Translations under genes and position numbers: made by a program
The notes under the pieces: model-generated
Databases searched by the model: none
What the model was told of the DNA's origin: nothing
What the model saw: the letters and a program-made list of their open reading frames with translations, nothing else
Shown here: piece after piece, positions 41,721 to 52,156 of the stretch
Layout of the letters: each line of letters starts with the position of its first letter
Numbering within the stretch: position 1 is the stretch's first letter
DNA from: Scatophagus argus
Taxonomy: Eukaryota > Chordata > Actinopteri > Scatophagidae
DNA length: 64,000 nucleotides
Assembly: GCF_020382885.2 (NCBI RefSeq)
Contig: NC_058512.1
Coordinates: 1,487,001 to 1,551,000 of the forward strand
Reading direction: 5' to 3'

Positions 41721-42060
41721 TACGTTTTAAGGACCACAGTAAGTTCACCGTGACGTTAAATGTGTTGCTTTTGTCTTTCCTGTGACGTGAAGCCAGAAGA
41801 AAAATCAGTCACTACCGCAACACCAATCAACTCACAGTGAAACTAACCTCCTCAGCCGTGATAAAAGTGTTTTCATCTGCAGACCAAACAGCTGAATTAA
41901 ATTAAACTTCACGTGTTTGTGTGTTTGGTCAACTTTCTGTCTGACTTTAACATAAAACAATCCTCCAGACCAGGAAGTCCTCTCAGGACACACTCAGTCC
42001 ACAGTGGAGTCACATACAAATATCATGTTTCTAACTCTGACTTCAGACAAATTATGGTGC

Positions 42061-42110
<50 letters not shown>

Positions 42111-42220
42111 TGGACAAAAGCAGAAGTTTCTATTTTTGTAAATCAGTGATGTGCTTCAGTGAGATGAGTTTCTTTTGAAACTGTCAGTCAGGCCCAAAGC
42201 ACAAACAGATGTTGTTGTGT

Positions 42221-42269
<49 letters not shown>

Positions 42270-44228
42270 CTCAGCTGCCACAGAGTTTTCTCTCACTTCT
42301 GTTCACAATACGGAGGTTGACGGTTGGGGGTGGGGGGTGTTAAACTCTACACAGGACTTCCTGTGACCTCCGCCCAGACCCTCACCCTGTGGTCACATGA
42401 TCAGGTCAAGGTCTGGCTGTGGTCTGAGTCTGCAACATGCAACACTTTGACCGCCTGAGGACATCAGAAACACAGAAAACACACACCATGAAAAGACACA
42501 CACACACACACACACGATGCCTCTTTAATCTGTTAGGCAGCTTAGTATCAGTTCACTGTGATGAAGTCTAACCCGACTGCACGGAGCTGCAGAGTAAGCG
42601 AGTACTTTTACTCGAGTACTGCACTCAGTAACTGCATGCTGTCTCACTGCCACATCAACACGCGGACCAAACACTTTAAAATGTGACTCATCCTTCTGCA
42701 AAGACTCTGCGTCCATTGCCGTCTCTTCGCTCTCCGCTTCATCAGGTTTGCTGCCACCCACACCTGCAGGGCGGATGGAGACCAAACCCAAACCCACGCA
42801 GGTGTAGATCCGCCCCTCACACGCCTCCACACTCACGCTCCTCTGCACGCGCTCAGACGCAGCTGAGGGAAAGAAAGTGCAGAACAGAAGCACGAGTGTT
42901 TGGACCCACGAGGAAGATGAGGCCCGTCTGGATGAGCGAAGAAGCTGACTTCAGTTGTCCCGTAACATCGAGATGTCAAACGTCTCGACGGTCCAAAACC
43001 CAAAAGTATTCACCTGTACAGCAAATCTTCGTGCCCGAGAAGATTGAACCTGTGCTTTTCTTTCAGAGGATCAAGTTATCGATTAATCAGTTAATCAGAT
43101 CAATCATTAAACAGCTTCGGCATTCGAGCTCCTGCACTTCAGAGGTTTAAAGAACATCTTTTCAGATCAGCTGGTGCTTCTGGAGACAACGCTGGATGAG
43201 CTGCATGGAGCTTCAGAAATGTTTTGTGGATGAAGAAACTTCAACTGACTCTCCATCAGCACGAGTAGCCTGAATGATAGATAGATAGATTCAATTCAAT
43301 GTTCCCTTTTGGGTGAACTGCTCCTTTAACCGTACTGTATTTGATCAGCACTGATGTTGCACGCAGCTTGAATTTTAAAAGCATCAGTAGCGACTGAGAG
43401 AAATGAACGTAATCCGGGATGTTGTGGGTAAACTGGTCACTATAAAGTCTCGGTGAGCCGAGCCATTAACTGCTGTGGCAGATTAACCTCATCCTGTCTC
43501 GTCCTATCAGCTCACAGCTCTGCAGGCCGTGTGTGATGTCCGCGGGCAAACGGCGGAAAAGCTGACAAATGAAAAAGTCTCGTTGAGGCTTAATATCACG
43601 AGGGGAGAAACAATCCCTGTGAGGTTAAAGGAGAGGACAAGGACATGTTGCATCACCGCCACACACACACACACACACGCACACACACACACACACAGAC
43701 ACACACACTCCATGACAACCTGCCCTCCTACAAAGCAGTGCATGTTACAGCATCTGCACAGGACTCCAGCTGCTCAGTCCGTTCAGGAGGACTCGGCTTT
43801 AACGCAGCGCTACACCGTTTCTACTGTTAGTCCACGAAATGAGGAACTGAAGGGGAACTCGTTTTTGAAGATTTGCCATCCAAAAAGGCTTTTAATGAGC
43901 TCACATGATGCTTCACAGCATAAACCACGTTAGCAGGACTAACTGGGCCCTTAGCACCACCTGGACCACCTGAAACTCGGCTTGTGGGTCAGTGGACTCG
44001 GGATGAGTCTGACTCTCCTAATGCACTGTTGAATAAGTCACACATGATAAAGATGGCGCTGAGCACTGAGGTCTGGTTCTGGACTGATGGTCTCCAAGCA
44101 TCACCTGGGGATTTGAGGCGTTACATGTAAGAACTGGTCACCTGTCTAATCTAGACCCCAACAAATGGGAGCCCTGGAACTGGAAGTGGGCAGGAAAACA
44201 TGACATCACATATGTCTGTGCACTAATC

Positions 44229-44292
<64 letters not shown>

Positions 44293-44980
44293 AAACCACA
44301 AAAAACTGGTAAAGCAGAATCAGTGAGTTTTTGGCCACTTGGGGGCAGCAAACAACACTGACATACGATCACCCGAGAGCACGAGAACAAACAGTCACAG
44401 CCTGAACGGTGACGAAAGCAACAAAGTCGCAGGGTGGAAAACCAAAACCATGAGCTGAAAGACACCAAAACACACTGTGATTCATTGTTTATATATTTAT
44501 AGCCTGACAGATACTTACGTTGGAGTCACGACATGAACAGTTTGATTACGGGCGGGTGATGTGGCACAGCGGGTGGTCTCGGGTGGGGACATAAGGGGCT
44601 TTAATAACAGCACTCTCATCTGTAGATATAGCCAGCAAAGGATTATGGGGATTACCATTACTGTGCGAGTGCTGCACATGAAGCACTGAACGTTGCTGAT
44701 TATGATCTGCATTGTGTTTTTGATCAGATTCAATAAAGTCAGTTTACTGAGCATCAAAACATCAAACTTACCTGAAAAGGAGCAGGCTGGTCAGGTAAAA
44801 AGAGAAGAGAGAAGCTGGAGAGGTGGACAAAACACACGAGACAAGCTGACAGGGACTGACTGAACATGGGCCTGAAAGACTGATGAGGGAATGAGCTGCA
44901 GGTGAGGAGGTGGGCGGAGGAAACCAGGTGAGAGGAAACAAAAGACAAAAGTATCCAGACGCCCCTCTTCATGGGGCTGT
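41721..44980. other. Gene-poor interval with microsatellites and repeats
   Basis: No conserved coding sequence recognised. It contains (CA)n at 42063-42108, (TG)n at 42225-42267, (CA)n at 43661-43700, a long (CA)n at 44231-44288, and a fragment of the AACAGTCCAAAACCC-type repeat at about 42980-43125 ending in TCGATTAATCAGTTAATCAG. A 122-codon minus-strand frame (42525-42893) has no features I can place. Confidence 0.6.
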
Positions 44981-44984
44981 CTCT

Positions 44985-45305
44985 CAGGGTTTGGACTCGG
45001 CCCCTGACTTCCAGTGAAGGGAAACCTTAATGCTTCAGCACACCAAGACATTTTGGACAATGCTATGCTTCCAACTTTGAGACTGTGAGCCAGGCCTTTT
45101 GGTCCAACATCAGTGTGTGACCTCACAAATGTTCTACTGCATGAATGGGCACAAATTCCCACAGAAACACTCCAACATGTTGTGGAAAGCCTTCACAGAA
45201 GAGTGGAAGCTGTTAGAGCTGCAAAGCTGTCTGTGTGTTTACAATGAGACGTCATTAAAGTCCCTGTTGGTGTGATGGGCAGCTGGCCCAATACTTTTGT
45301 CTTTA
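44985..45305 (+). mobile_element. Tc1/mariner-type transposon remnant (transposase 3' end)
   Basis: The sequence corresponds to the end of a Tc1-like transposase: GAGACTGTGAGCCAGGCCTT, CCAACATCAGTG…GACCTCACAAATG, TGGGCACAAATTCCCACAGA and CTTGTGGAAAGCC-like wording encode the decayed remains of the …RPTSVPDLTNAL…VESLPRRVEAV… tail found in fish Tc1 elements. It ends with CCCAATACTTTTGTC, a typical terminus. Several stops and frame changes show it has long been dead. The 5' part is missing. Confidence 0.7.
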
Positions 45306-45975
45306 TTGTGTTTAATACATGATGACTTCCTGTGCTCACCTGTACACACCTCAACAGTCCTGAGTCCTTACAGCTGACTGTCGAGGTGTGTGAGAGAGTG
45401 CAGGTAGTTATAAAGGTGTAGTTTGTAGTTTCTGGTGTTGGTGCAGATGTTTTGTTTACTTCATACTTCAGGTGTGACTTCTGAACTTCCCTCGGGGACG
45501 TTTTATCCTAATCAGTAATATTTTACTTCATAATTTAATTGTTGGTTCTATTGTTGTATTGTTAAACTAAATCTTTAAGGTAACTAAAGTTACACGTGGT
45601 GAAGTAAAAAGTACAAATGAACAGAAAATGGGAAGTTACTTGTGGGCACAGGAAGCCGTGTGGCGTTCACGTCAGCTGAAGACGCTTCACGCTTCATTTG
45701 GCCGTTTTGAAGCTGCATCTCCAAACAGAAAAACTCAGAAGTGTGTGATTCCCCCAAAGAGGGCAATCAAGCAGGTGGCTGGTTAGTCATGATGGCTAAA
45801 CATACAGTCCCGTGGGCGTCTCCTGTTTCCAGCTGAGAGTACTTGTCCACAGTGCTGATTTCCATCAGAATAGTGCAGAGGGACTGCAGGTAACGGCTGC
45901 TTGTTTTGCCTCACATTCAGGACTCGAACACCACGCGGCTGCAGAGCTTTTCATACCGCAGAGGAACACAGAGCC

Positions 45976-46022
<47 letters not shown>
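45976..46022. repeat. (CA)n microsatellite
   Basis: About 23 CA units in the rasgrf2-ankrd34b gap. Confidence 0.95.
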
Positions 46023-46023
<1 letters not shown>

Positions 46024-46380
46024 GTTTAACTGCTACTCACTGGACTGTGTGACGATGAAAAGCGGCTCCTCACCCGGGAAGCCTTGAACGTGGACTAAAT
46101 AAGAACAGAGTCTGTGATTGGAGGAACTGACTCAATTACACGCGTTCTGAAATGTGATGTTTAAACATGCTAAATAAAACATATAATTAAATCCACACTA
46201 AGCCGAAGAGCAGCATGAAAGAATATAACTGTATATTGCTGGCTTTGTCTGACCTGAAGTCAGTAGTGGAATCAGTTGTACTGATATACAAGTACTGCAG
46301 TAGAGTATCTGTGTGACAACATCAGAACACCCAGCAGGGTCAGCCGGAGACGCTTTGACCTCCTTCACATGCAGTCACAC

Positions 46381-46680
46381 AGTTCAGTCCGGTGGTTCCC
46401 AACCTGAGGGGTCGGGCCCCTACAAAGGGCCGCCAGGTAAACGTGAGGGGTCGTCACAGGATTCCTGGGAAGGGAACAAACAAAGCTGTGGTACACAAAT
46501 CTGAGGGTTTTGTAGCTTATTTGTTTAATCTGTTTCTTCATGTAAAATCTTAATGGGGCTTGTGAAAAATGAGGACCAAAATGTCCCTTCAAATTTCTTC
46601 TTGTGTCCAACTAACAGTCCAAAACCTAAAGACTCTTCATTAACTTTGACAAAGAAAAGCAGCTCACGGTTAAGAAGCCT
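46381..46680 (+). repeat. hAT-like repeat followed by a second repeat family
   Basis: Begins GGTGGTTCCCAACCTGAGGG, matching the unit at 33280. From about 46570 it carries the AACTAACAGTCCAAAACCTA core of another dispersed family. Either a composite element or two neighbours. Confidence 0.45.
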
Positions 46681-47200
46681 CACTGACATGAACGTGGTCG
46701 ACCACGGACAGCGTCCTCCCACGTGACCCTGCAGGTGAGCCTGAAAAGGTTTAAACTGCGGATGATGAAGAGGTGGACCTGAGGGTCTTTGAATGTAAAA
46801 ACGCTGTCAGCTGCTGCCATCTTGCGGTGGGTGGATGAACTGCTCGGTGAAGTCTGTGTTTCCATGGCGACAGAGGAGTGATGGAGACCCTGCGCTGTCG
46901 GCTCGGTGAGAGTCAGGATGCAACAGAGTTTGACATTCAAAAAACATCTTTTGTGTTCACCTCTAAAGTTTAATTTCTTGTTGTTCTTTCTTTAGTGTCT
47001 GGATTTTGCTGTTGGTTTTATTCTGCTCTTCTTCTTCTCTAAGCTGCTGTGTCATCTGCGTGTGTTTCTTTCACCTGTCGCACCTTTTCTTTCTCGTTGT
47101 AAGCGTAAAACTGACTGATTTCCTGTCAAACAGAGATCGATCCGAACATTCTCCCAGTCCTTCGTCGTGTTCGCACGTGAGGCACATGCACGGGCTCTTG

Positions 47201-47201
<1 letters not shown>

Positions 47202-47246
<45 letters not shown>

Positions 47247-47248
47247 AC
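47202..47248. repeat. Compound (CA)n(GA)n microsatellite
   Basis: CA run followed by GA run. Confidence 0.9.
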
Positions 47249-47439
47249 AGTGCCTCTGAGCACAATTGCAACATGTGCCGTCATCCGGCCTCCTTGATGG
47301 TTGTCATGGAGATGTCATTGATAAGGTGGACAAAATAATCTTTCTTCCTTTCTGCGCGCTGACTAAAGAAAGTCCAGTTTGACAGTTAATGGGCCTGTGC
47401 TGAATCAGACGTCCTTTAATGAAAAGACAAACGAGACTT

Positions 47440-47774
47440 CCTGTGGCGCGGGTTGCTATGCCGCTTCACCTTGTGTGTTCGTGTGTGTCAACCTGTCCTG
47501 CCTCTCCGTGAGCCTGCAGAGCTGCTGCTGCTGCTGCGCTGATGGATTAACCCTTTCTTAGACCTGCCGGACGACAGACCTCCATCACTCCATCACTCCA
47601 TCACTCCATCTCTCTCTCTCCGTCATCACTCACTTTGTCCGACGAGCAAACCCAGTCTGAGAAGCCCCGGGTGTCGCAGCTCCTGCCTCCTCTGACTTTC
47701 TGTCCACAGAGGACGTGGCTCTGCAACAGGAAGGTGGATGTCTGCAACAGACGACTGATCGCAACTGACGGCAG
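47440..47774 (+). other. ankrd34b: Possible untranslated first exon of ankrd34b
   Basis: A plus-strand donor (GACGGCAG|GTGAGT, exon edge about 47774) ends a stretch of mixed composition, and a good acceptor (TTGTTATTGTCCACAG, exon edge 52109) lies 48 bases before the ankrd34b ATG. Human ANKRD34B likewise has its coding sequence in one exon behind untranslated exons. The link across 4.3 kb is inference only. Confidence 0.25.
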
Positions 47775-47959
47775 GTGAGTCCTAAAAACACACAGCAGGA
47801 CGTTTACCAGCAACTTTTCCCTCTCGCGACAGAATGTGGTGGACAAGTCGGACTGGATGTGTGGATGATGTGAAGCTTTACGGTGACTGAACAAATGATA
47901 TTTAATCACCTCTGGCACATTTTGTCTCTCTGAGAGTGTGTTACACAGCTCTGACAGTG

Positions 47960-47961
<2 letters not shown>

Positions 47962-48030
<69 letters not shown>
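47962..48030. repeat. (CA)n microsatellite, about 34 units
   Basis: One of the two longest CA runs in the window. Confidence 0.95.
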
Positions 48031-48032
<2 letters not shown>

Positions 48033-48933
48033 TGTTAGTGGGCTCTTATGGAGGATGAGTGTTGAGGCTGTTCAGTGGACTTTTCTGTCCTCCCTCTGCC
48101 AACCTGTTAGCAGCCTCCATGGGTGGGGGGGGGGGGCAAACCACCGCATCCTGCTGTGCAGTAGAAGTACACGGTGTGTGTACAGTGCAGTTTGTACCAA
48201 CGCGACAGCATGAGGACAGCGTGCAGACGTTCAGTGTTCCCGTTTACGTCCACAGCAGATGAACAGGAGGACATGTGGCCCCTCGTTCCTCATGCTGCAC
48301 CTCCTCCTGTGTGTCTGCTGTGGACAGAAAGATCCAGATGAGTCCAGATGTTTGCATTAACAACAGCAGTGAAGCCAAAAACAGAATAAATCCATCAGGG
48401 CCCAAATGTGGAAAATACGTGAGAATTCTGTGCTACTTTACTTTACGTTGTTGTGCGACTTAGTAGGAGCAATTTGGTTATTGGCAAAGAGTCAATGATT
48501 ATGGGAAATAATCATTACAGTACAATCAGTGTATGCTTAATACACTTAAATATCGGGGCACCACCCTGTCACCAGGGACCAATAGCCAAATTAATAAGGG
48601 AAATAACAGTCTCTGAATGTTTAGAAGGGTAAACTCGAGCACTGGCTGTCACGGATCCAACTGTTGTCATTAATACTCCCCACAATAAGCACAGTCCACG
48701 ACAGGTTCAACTATAACAAGATTTATTAAAGTAACAAGTATCCAAAGATAAGTATCACTTCAAACAAAGCTATTATAGTTCAAGTTGCACACTAAACTAC
48801 TAGCTACAATAGGTAACAAATACAGCAGCAAAAGACATTCATAACAGGGTGTGTATGTGGGGTTGGGTGTGTATATAGAGAGTGAGAGAGAGTTAACACT
48901 GGCGGTAGACAATAAACAAAGAAGAGACTGACG

Positions 48934-49206
48934 AGCTAATGGCTAAAAACAAACAAAATGGAGGTTAGCAAGTTAGCTAGAGGGCAGCTAACAAGCTAAA
49001 GGCTAAAAACAAACAAAATGGCGGTTAGCAAGCTAGCTCGGGGGTAGCTAACAAGCTAAAGCTAAAAACAAACAAAATGGCGGTTAGCAAGCTAGCTCGA
49101 GGGTGGCTAACAAGCTAAAGGCTAAAAACAAACAAAATGGCGGTTAGCAAGCTAGCTCGAGGGTGGCTAACAAGCTAAAGCTAAAAACAAACAAAATGGC
49201 GGCCGG
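48934..49206. repeat. 60-bp minisatellite, about 4.5 units
   Basis: Units of 59-60 bp share GGCTAAAAACAAACAAAATG followed by GCGGTTAGCAAGCTAGCTCG. All but the first unit contain AAAATGGCGG. Adjacent units are very similar, indicating recent expansion. Confidence 0.9.
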
Positions 49207-49224
49207 CTAAAATCGAAGTAGTGA

Positions 49225-49390
49225 CAGACTACGGCCACAAGATGGCAGCAGACTAAACCAAAATAAAGGTAAGCTACGACCACGAGATGGCAGCAGACTA
49301 TACCCTAAATTGGTGGCGCACTACGACCACAAGATGGCAGCAGACTATAACTAGAATGATGACAAGCTACGGCCACAAGATGGCAGTAGA
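49225..49390. repeat. 45-47-bp minisatellite, four units
   Basis: Units starting CTACGRCCACRAGATGGCAG begin at 49229, 49274, 49321 and 49367. They are more diverged than the neighbouring 60-bp array and carry a second ATGGC-type motif. Confidence 0.85.
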
Positions 49391-50445
49391 TAACAAAAGG
49401 GGAAAAGTAAATAACTACGCTAGGGGGAGCTAGCACAAAGAATAAGCAGTCACAAACAGCAAATTAAACAGCACACCAAACATCAAATTAATTAATACAT
49501 TGAATCAGCAGAATAATACACTTGTAATTTAACAGTACCCACAATGGCTACAGAACAACACGTCAAGTTATTCGGGCCAGAGTGGTAATGGCTCACGTGG
49601 TCTGTTTTGCGTGACCACAGACAAGAACCATGGACGAAAGCCTTTGGGAGCCACGTACCCCTTGGTTACGGTTCGTGACCACGTGGTCGGGCTTTCGTCT
49701 CACCGTTCAGCAGGATTAGTGTAAGGAAGAAAGGAAAGAGATAGAAGAACGACGAATACACCCAAATAGGAAAATGAACCACTTCACGTCTCTGGAAACC
49801 CGTTTATCACCACACAATAGCGGAGTCAGTAAACCGGAGTCTATCTGCTCAGCTATTGGTCCTTTAACTAGTGACGCGTGGGTTTGCTGAGCCGGCGGAA
49901 GTGGGTGATCGGTAACCAAAACAATTAAATGCAGCACTCACAAAGTTATAAAGCATGTGTAAACAAATCTATTTTACGTTATCTCTGCCCAGACATAAGC
50001 CTCTTACTCTTCGTTGCTCCGACCCTTCGGAGTTCGAAGTTTAACAGTCCGCTTGAGCGGTCGCAGCGTTGTCCTCGGCGGATGCTGACGATCTGCGTCT
50101 CAGATGATGCGGCACAGTGGTCCCTCGGCGGTAGCGGGGGAAGAATCACCGGTGAATTAACAAACTTTGCTTTGCTTTAACAAAGTCGGCGCGCGTGGTC
50201 CTCGTTCGCGTGTAATCAGCTGGTTGTAGCGATACACGTTGGAGAAAAAGAAAAAAAAAGGAAAAAGAAGCGAAGCACACTACAGTCGATTTCTCGGCCT
50301 GCGAGAGACTGTGACCTAGGATTTAATGATGATGATGCTCAAACGTTCGAGTTGCTCCCTTTCGGCGACTAAGTTGTAGAGAACTTTACAGCTCTCCACT
50401 GTCCTTATGCACGGGAAAAAGCGACGACTGAGTGTCGCGCTGAGC

Positions 50446-50467
50446 TTTTATTACCTGAGTGACGTCA
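50446..50467 (-). promoter_or_regulatory. CRE plus TATA promoter module
   Basis: On the minus strand a perfect cAMP response element (TGACGTCA, 50460-50467) is followed seven bases later by TAATAAAA (50446-50453). Such close spacing is a known strong CREB-responsive arrangement. It would start a minus-strand transcript near 50415. Confidence 0.4.
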
Positions 50468-50776
50468 CCGTAGATTCTTTAGGGATGGCTGGCACGCAGC
50501 CAATGTCCGTGCTCGTCCGGAGTTTGAGCTCAGGAATTTATGACTAGGCGTACGCCATAAAATAGATTTCTAACGGTTAGTCACTCTAAGTCAGGCTTTA
50601 TGGGTCACATGTAGGCCTCTCTATTGTTCTCACCAACACATGACAGCACATGGTCCCAACAACGTGCTACCTGCTGTCCAATACTGCACTTTTACTGCAC
50701 CGAGTTTATCTAACAGCTGCATTATTTATCAGAACCTAATCAATCAGCTCTTGTCATCATCCTGAAGGGAACGTGA

Positions 50777-50777
50777 A

Positions 50778-50807
<30 letters not shown>
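50777..50807. repeat. (TG)n microsatellite
   Basis: TG run next to a fragment (to about 50890) of the dispersed repeat also present at 13060-13425. Confidence 0.9.
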
Positions 50808-50808
<1 letters not shown>

Positions 50809-51001
50809 CACTCAAAACCACAAACGCCAGCCTCAGGGAGACACAACAGGAAAAGTGAGATTCACCCTCAGGGAGCCGTGAACGCACACACCAAGTCTCG
50901 TGCCAATCGGTCGAGTGAGTGTCGAGACGTGGTGTCGAGTGATGAAGCAGTGATGGAGAGACAAAAGCGTTGGCCGTTAAAAGGAGCAGCATGACTAAAG
51001 C

Positions 51002-51048
51002 AAGCACCACCTGCACCTCGTCTGTCGCACGAGGTGCAGGTGGTGTTT
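51002..51048. repeat. Perfect inverted repeat, 17-bp arms, 7-base loop
   Basis: CACCACCTGCACCTCGT (51005-51021) and its exact reverse complement (51029-51045) flank CTGTCGC. As RNA the stem extends to 20 pairs with one G-U. No gene is nearby on either strand. Confidence 0.9.
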
Positions 51049-51074
51049 TGTCTTGGACGAGCAGCTCGTGAAGA

Positions 51075-51110
51075 AGAGAAGAAGAAGAAGAAGAAGAAGA
51101 AGAAGAAGAC
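51075..51110. repeat. (GAA)n microsatellite
   Basis: About 11 GAA units on the plus strand, a purine-only run able to form a triplex. Confidence 0.95.
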
Positions 51111-52156
51111 AGAACCGGTGAGGATGTTCTGGTTACAAATGCAGCAGAACATCTCGAGGACATCAACATGTCTGCTCAGCTGATGTCACAGGCTCATCTT
51201 TAACCTCACGCTTTCCCATCAAATCGAACGAGCGGGAGTTCAGGTTGCTGCTTAGAAACATCAAGCGGCGTGTTGAATTACTGCCGTGTGTGAACTGGAT
51301 CATTGCTAATAGCAACACATGCTATAAATACATGCTGATTATGTAGGACACTGACCATCATGAGTGCAGAATGAGGGCCACACAGCAGCACACACACATG
51401 AACTAACACACTGACAGGCTGATTACGAGGCATTTAAACTGACAGGCTCACCTGATCTGTTTGTGTCAGGTGTGTTTGATGGACTGACTGATTATTGTCA
51501 GTATTTCATTATTTTCTACCTGTCCGCCAGCCTTTTTTTCCTCACAAGACGTGTCCTCCGGACTTGATTTGACTCTTCTGACGACGCTTCCTGCACACCA
51601 AGTGACTGTTGCTACTTTGCATGCCGCTACACAACATACAAAATAAAGTCTGTCCTTTATGGATGTAATAAACTGCTGTGTTGCAGTGACTCATGCGGGA
51701 AAATGTTATGTTACAGTCTGCGACTCTGGTAACAGCCACCTTATCTGGTTTAATATGAGAAGCAAGGACAAACAGCACAAAGGCTGATAGAAAGTGCTGC
51801 GGAGGACGAGCGCATGAAAAAGAACAGCTGAATGGACCCCAAAAGCAAGCAAAAAAAAAAAAAAAGACAAGAACTTCATGTGTCCTGGTTTACCAACCCG
51901 GCGCTATTTGTTTCACATACAAACAGATTTAAATGAAATATATTTGGTTATTTAATTCTAAATTGGTGAAGCGACACAGAAGTTGGCTGACGGAGAGCAG
52001 ACTTTAATGTACTTTATGAGTCTCGTGTGTGTGTGCAGTTTAGGCGAGGAAACAGGACATGCATGTTGGTCACAATCTGACCCTGGAGTCTTTTGTTATT
52101 GTCCACAGAAACCTGTCCCACTGCATCTCCAAAACCACCAGCTGGGACCAAGAGGG

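Larger units (their letters stand above)
48470..50645 (-). mobile_element. Candidate LTR-like block (solo LTR or fossil)
   Basis: On the minus strand this block runs from TGTGTTGGTGAG (about 50645) to TTGCTCCTACTA (about 48470). It holds a CRE and TATA-like box (50446-50467), a GC-richer leader-like part, two minisatellites and an AATAAA (minus strand, about 48725). This is the order of parts of a long terminal repeat, but it contains no viral coding sequence, and I could not confirm target-site duplications. Age appears intermediate. It might instead be the promoter of an unannotated non-coding transcript. Confidence 0.28.

Noticed and set aside
42525-42893. 122-codon minus-strand frame
   Set aside because: No recognised family, no splice context, adjacent to microsatellites; probably chance.
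51983-52156. Extra 58 codons before the chosen ankrd34b start
   Set aside because: Contains a good splice acceptor and does not resemble the N-terminus of known ANKRD34 proteins.
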